A stretch of DNA of 6,804 nt, taken from assembly GCA_937883885.1 (NCBI GenBank), contig CAKZXL010000464.1:1-6804 (forward strand). The letters run 5' to 3'. Positions within the stretch are counted from its first letter, which is position 1. The number at the start of each line of letters is the position of its first letter. Position numbers and translations under genes: made by a program. The notes beneath the pieces were generated by a model that worked only from the letters and a program-made list of their open reading frames with translations, had not been told where the DNA came from and made no database searches. This DNA comes from an uncultured Aquincola sp. (lineage in GTDB: Bacteria > Pseudomonadota > Gammaproteobacteria > Burkholderiales > Burkholderiaceae). Of the stretch, positions 5,872-6,804 are shown piece by piece.

Positions 5872-5988
5872 GTCTGCGCGATCGCAGCCTCTCGACGTGA
5901 GCCGTTTGGACCTGGACCCGCCGCGCCAGGTACGGCAATGTCATGGCACCCCCCTAATGTGAAGCCTCCCACAACACAGGAGGTTTCC

Positions 5989-6606
5989 ATGTTCAAGCAT
6001 CTGCATCGCCACGGCATTGCTGCCGCTCTGCTGGTCTGTGCCGCGGTTCAGGCGCAAGCCGCCATCGTCACGCCGGTCAACGCGGTGGCATCCAGCAGCC
6101 ACTTCACCGTCACCGCCCAGAGCCTGATCGACAACTCGGGCATGGCGGGCGATCTGCACGGCGGCGCGTGGGACACCATGTGGATCAAGGAAGGCACCTG
6201 GCCGGTGGACACCACCGCCACCCTCACCTTCGACCTGGGCGCGCTGCACGACATCAGCGCCGCGCTGGTGTGGCAGTACAACTCCGACATCGACTACACC
6301 CGCGGCGTGAAGGACTTCTACGTCAAGACCTCGACCGATGGCGTGCAATTCAGCACCGTGGGTGATCTGCGCACGCTGGAGCAATCCAAGGGCGGAATGA
6401 TTCCGGCGCAGCTGGTGAGCTTCAGCGCCCAGGCTCGCTTCGTCCAGTTCGACATCCGCAGCAACTTCGACGCCCAATGGCCGTGGGTGGGCCTGAGCGA
6501 GGTCAAGTTCGTGGCGGCGCCGGTGCCCGAGCCGGGCACCTACGCGCTGATGGGGCTGGGCCTGGGCGCCATCGGTCTGCTGGTGCGCCGCCGCCAACAG
6601 GGCTGA
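5989..6606 (+). CDS. Secreted PEP-CTERM protein with discoidin-like (F5/8 type C) domain
   Basis: A 205-residue exported protein. The ATG at 5989 is supported by a full AGGAGG (5978-5983) 5 nt upstream; the longer open frame from 5938 adds an unconvincing leader. Residues 1-24 form a signal peptide ending AQA, so the mature protein begins AIVTPVNAVAS. Residues 28-175 look like a coagulation factor 5/8 C-terminal (discoidin) fold, a beta-sandwich often binding glycans or surfaces: LIDNSGMAG, LTFDLGALHDISAALVWQYN (79-98), RGVKDFYVKTSTDGVQF (105-121) and VQFDIRSNF before VGLSEVKF (167-174). VPEPGTYALMGLG, a hydrophobic helix and VRRR (199-202) form a PEP-CTERM exosortase signal three residues from the end. 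It is probably displayed or released at the cell surface, perhaps in matrix or floc formation. The domain call comes from pattern recognition; the ligand is unknown. No exosortase gene is in the window. Confidence 0.85.
   Translation: MFKHLHRHGIAAALLVCAAVQAQAAIVTPVNAVASSSHFTVTAQSLIDNSGMAGDLHGGAWDTMWIKEGTWPVDTTATLTFDLGALHDISAALVWQYNSDIDYTRGVKDFYVKTSTDGVQFSTVGDLRTLEQSKGGMIPAQLVSFSAQARFVQFDIRSNFDAQWPWVGLSEVKFVAAPVPEPGTYALMGLGLGAIGLLVRRRQQG
6523..6594 (+). other. PEP-CTERM sorting-signal segment, copy 2
   Basis: This segment encodes VPEPGTYALM, the membrane helix and three arginines. It aligns without gaps to 3000-3071 with about 11 differences in 72 bases (hand count). Here only QQG follows the arginines, the usual architecture for a PEP-CTERM tail. 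Confidence 0.75.
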
Positions 6607-6613
6607 GCTTGCA

Positions 6614-6631
6614 GCGGCCCCCCGGGGCCGC
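6614..6631. terminator. Probable bidirectional terminator between convergent genes
   Basis: GCGGCCC (6614-6620) pairs with GGGCCGC (6625-6631) around a 4-nt loop, 7 nt after the PEP-CTERM gene's stop and 15 nt beyond the stop of the minus-strand ATPase gene. It is very stable but lacks a flanking T run on either strand. A second dyad, GCTCAGG/CCTGAGC (6645-6662), overlaps the ATPase stop codon. Confidence 0.5.
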
Positions 6632-6646
6632 AGACCCTGGCTTTGC

Positions 6647-6804
6647 TCAGGCCACCCTGAGCTCCGTCTTCGCATCAAACAGATGCGCATGCGCCGCATC
6701 CCAGCGCAGGTGCACCGCATCGCCCACGCGTGCGCGCAGGTTGCCGGGCACGCGGATGGTCAGCGGGCCGGCCTGGGTGTCCACCGTGGCGTAGGTCTCG
6801 GGGC
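6647..6804 (-). CDS. ABC transporter ATP-binding protein (UgpC/MalK-like), C-terminal end only
   Basis: The minus strand is open from the window edge to a TGA at 6649-6647, giving 51 residues that start PETYATVDTQAG and end LRVA. The pattern (an edge strand, PGNLRARVGDAVHLRWD, then AHLFDAKTELRV) is the closing part of the TOBE domain that follows the nucleotide-binding domain in sugar and polyol importers such as UgpC and MalK, where HLFD plus a short tail is characteristic. The ATPase core lies outside the window, so substrate is undetermined. A glycerol-3-phosphate importer would be a neat partner of the phosphodiesterase at 2010, as in the E. coli ugp operon, but nothing here proves it. 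It converges with the PEP-CTERM gene. Confidence 0.75.
   Translation of the reverse strand, partial: PETYATVDTQAGPLTIRVPGNLRARVGDAVHLRWDAAHAHLFDAKTELRVA

Noticed and set aside
5944..5959. Sigma-54-like promoter before the PEP-CTERM gene (TGGCAC at 5944-5949)
   Set aside because: The -24 half is good and some PEP-CTERM genes are RpoN-dependent, but the -12 half reads TAAT instead of TTGC, missing the essential GC. It is too degenerate to call.
1..6804. Mobile element, CRISPR array, toxin-antitoxin or defence locus
   Set aside because: No transposase, integrase, regularly spaced repeats, small paired toxin-like genes or nuclease genes were found, and base composition appears even throughout.

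Overview
This window looks like chromosomal DNA from a beta-proteobacterium, most likely a Burkholderiales member of the Rubrivivax/Leptothrix/Ideonella type. The reasons are very high GC with third codon positions almost all G or C, two secreted proteins with PEP-CTERM sorting tails (a trait of exosortase-carrying, exopolysaccharide-making Gram-negatives), and RsuA and RibF sequences of proteobacterial type. The order assignment is an inference from style, not a database match. I see no tRNA, rRNA, CRISPR array, insertion sequence or phage gene.

Layout. Positions 1-1903 hold two tightly linked acyl-CoA dehydrogenase genes. The first lacks its start, and only 1 nt separates the two. They look like the large and small subunits of a PimC/PimD- or ChsE1/ChsE2-like heteromeric flavoenzyme: only the first subunit shows a plausible catalytic glutamate. 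A gap with three successive inverted repeats (1904-2009) follows. Positions 2010-3128 encode a GlpQ-type glycerophosphodiester phosphodiesterase with a signal peptide and a PEP-CTERM tail. Its end overlaps by 37 bp the start of a P1-family (DmpA/NylC-like) self-processing hydrolase (3092-4084). Next are rsuA (16S rRNA pseudouridine-516 synthase, GTG start at 4163) and ribF (FAD synthetase, 4878-5834). After a 154-bp gap comes a small secreted discoidin-like (F5/8 type C) PEP-CTERM protein (5989-6606). A convergent gap with hairpins separates it from the C-terminal end of a sugar-type ABC transporter ATPase on the minus strand (6647-6804).

How the genes relate. All genes but the last read rightwards, but they do not form one pathway. 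The dehydrogenase pair is one operon. The P1 hydrolase, rsuA and ribF each have a -10-like hexamer just before the gene. For the P1 hydrolase and ribF it is placed so that transcription would begin at the A of the start codon, suggesting separate, possibly leaderless, promoters inside a compact gene run. The two PEP-CTERM proteins share a sorting tail that is also similar in DNA, so they probably depend on the same exosortase encoded elsewhere. RibF makes the FAD that acyl-CoA dehydrogenases use, but that is a cellular link, not evidence of an operon.

I did not find a convincing new multi-gene system. The points most worth a second look are the split active site of the dehydrogenase pair, the non-standard C-terminal tail of the phosphodiesterase that doubles as the next gene's promoter and start, the alanine before the presumed nucleophile of the P1 hydrolase, the leaderless-type promoters, and the apparent loss of the common ribF-ileS-lspA gene order.
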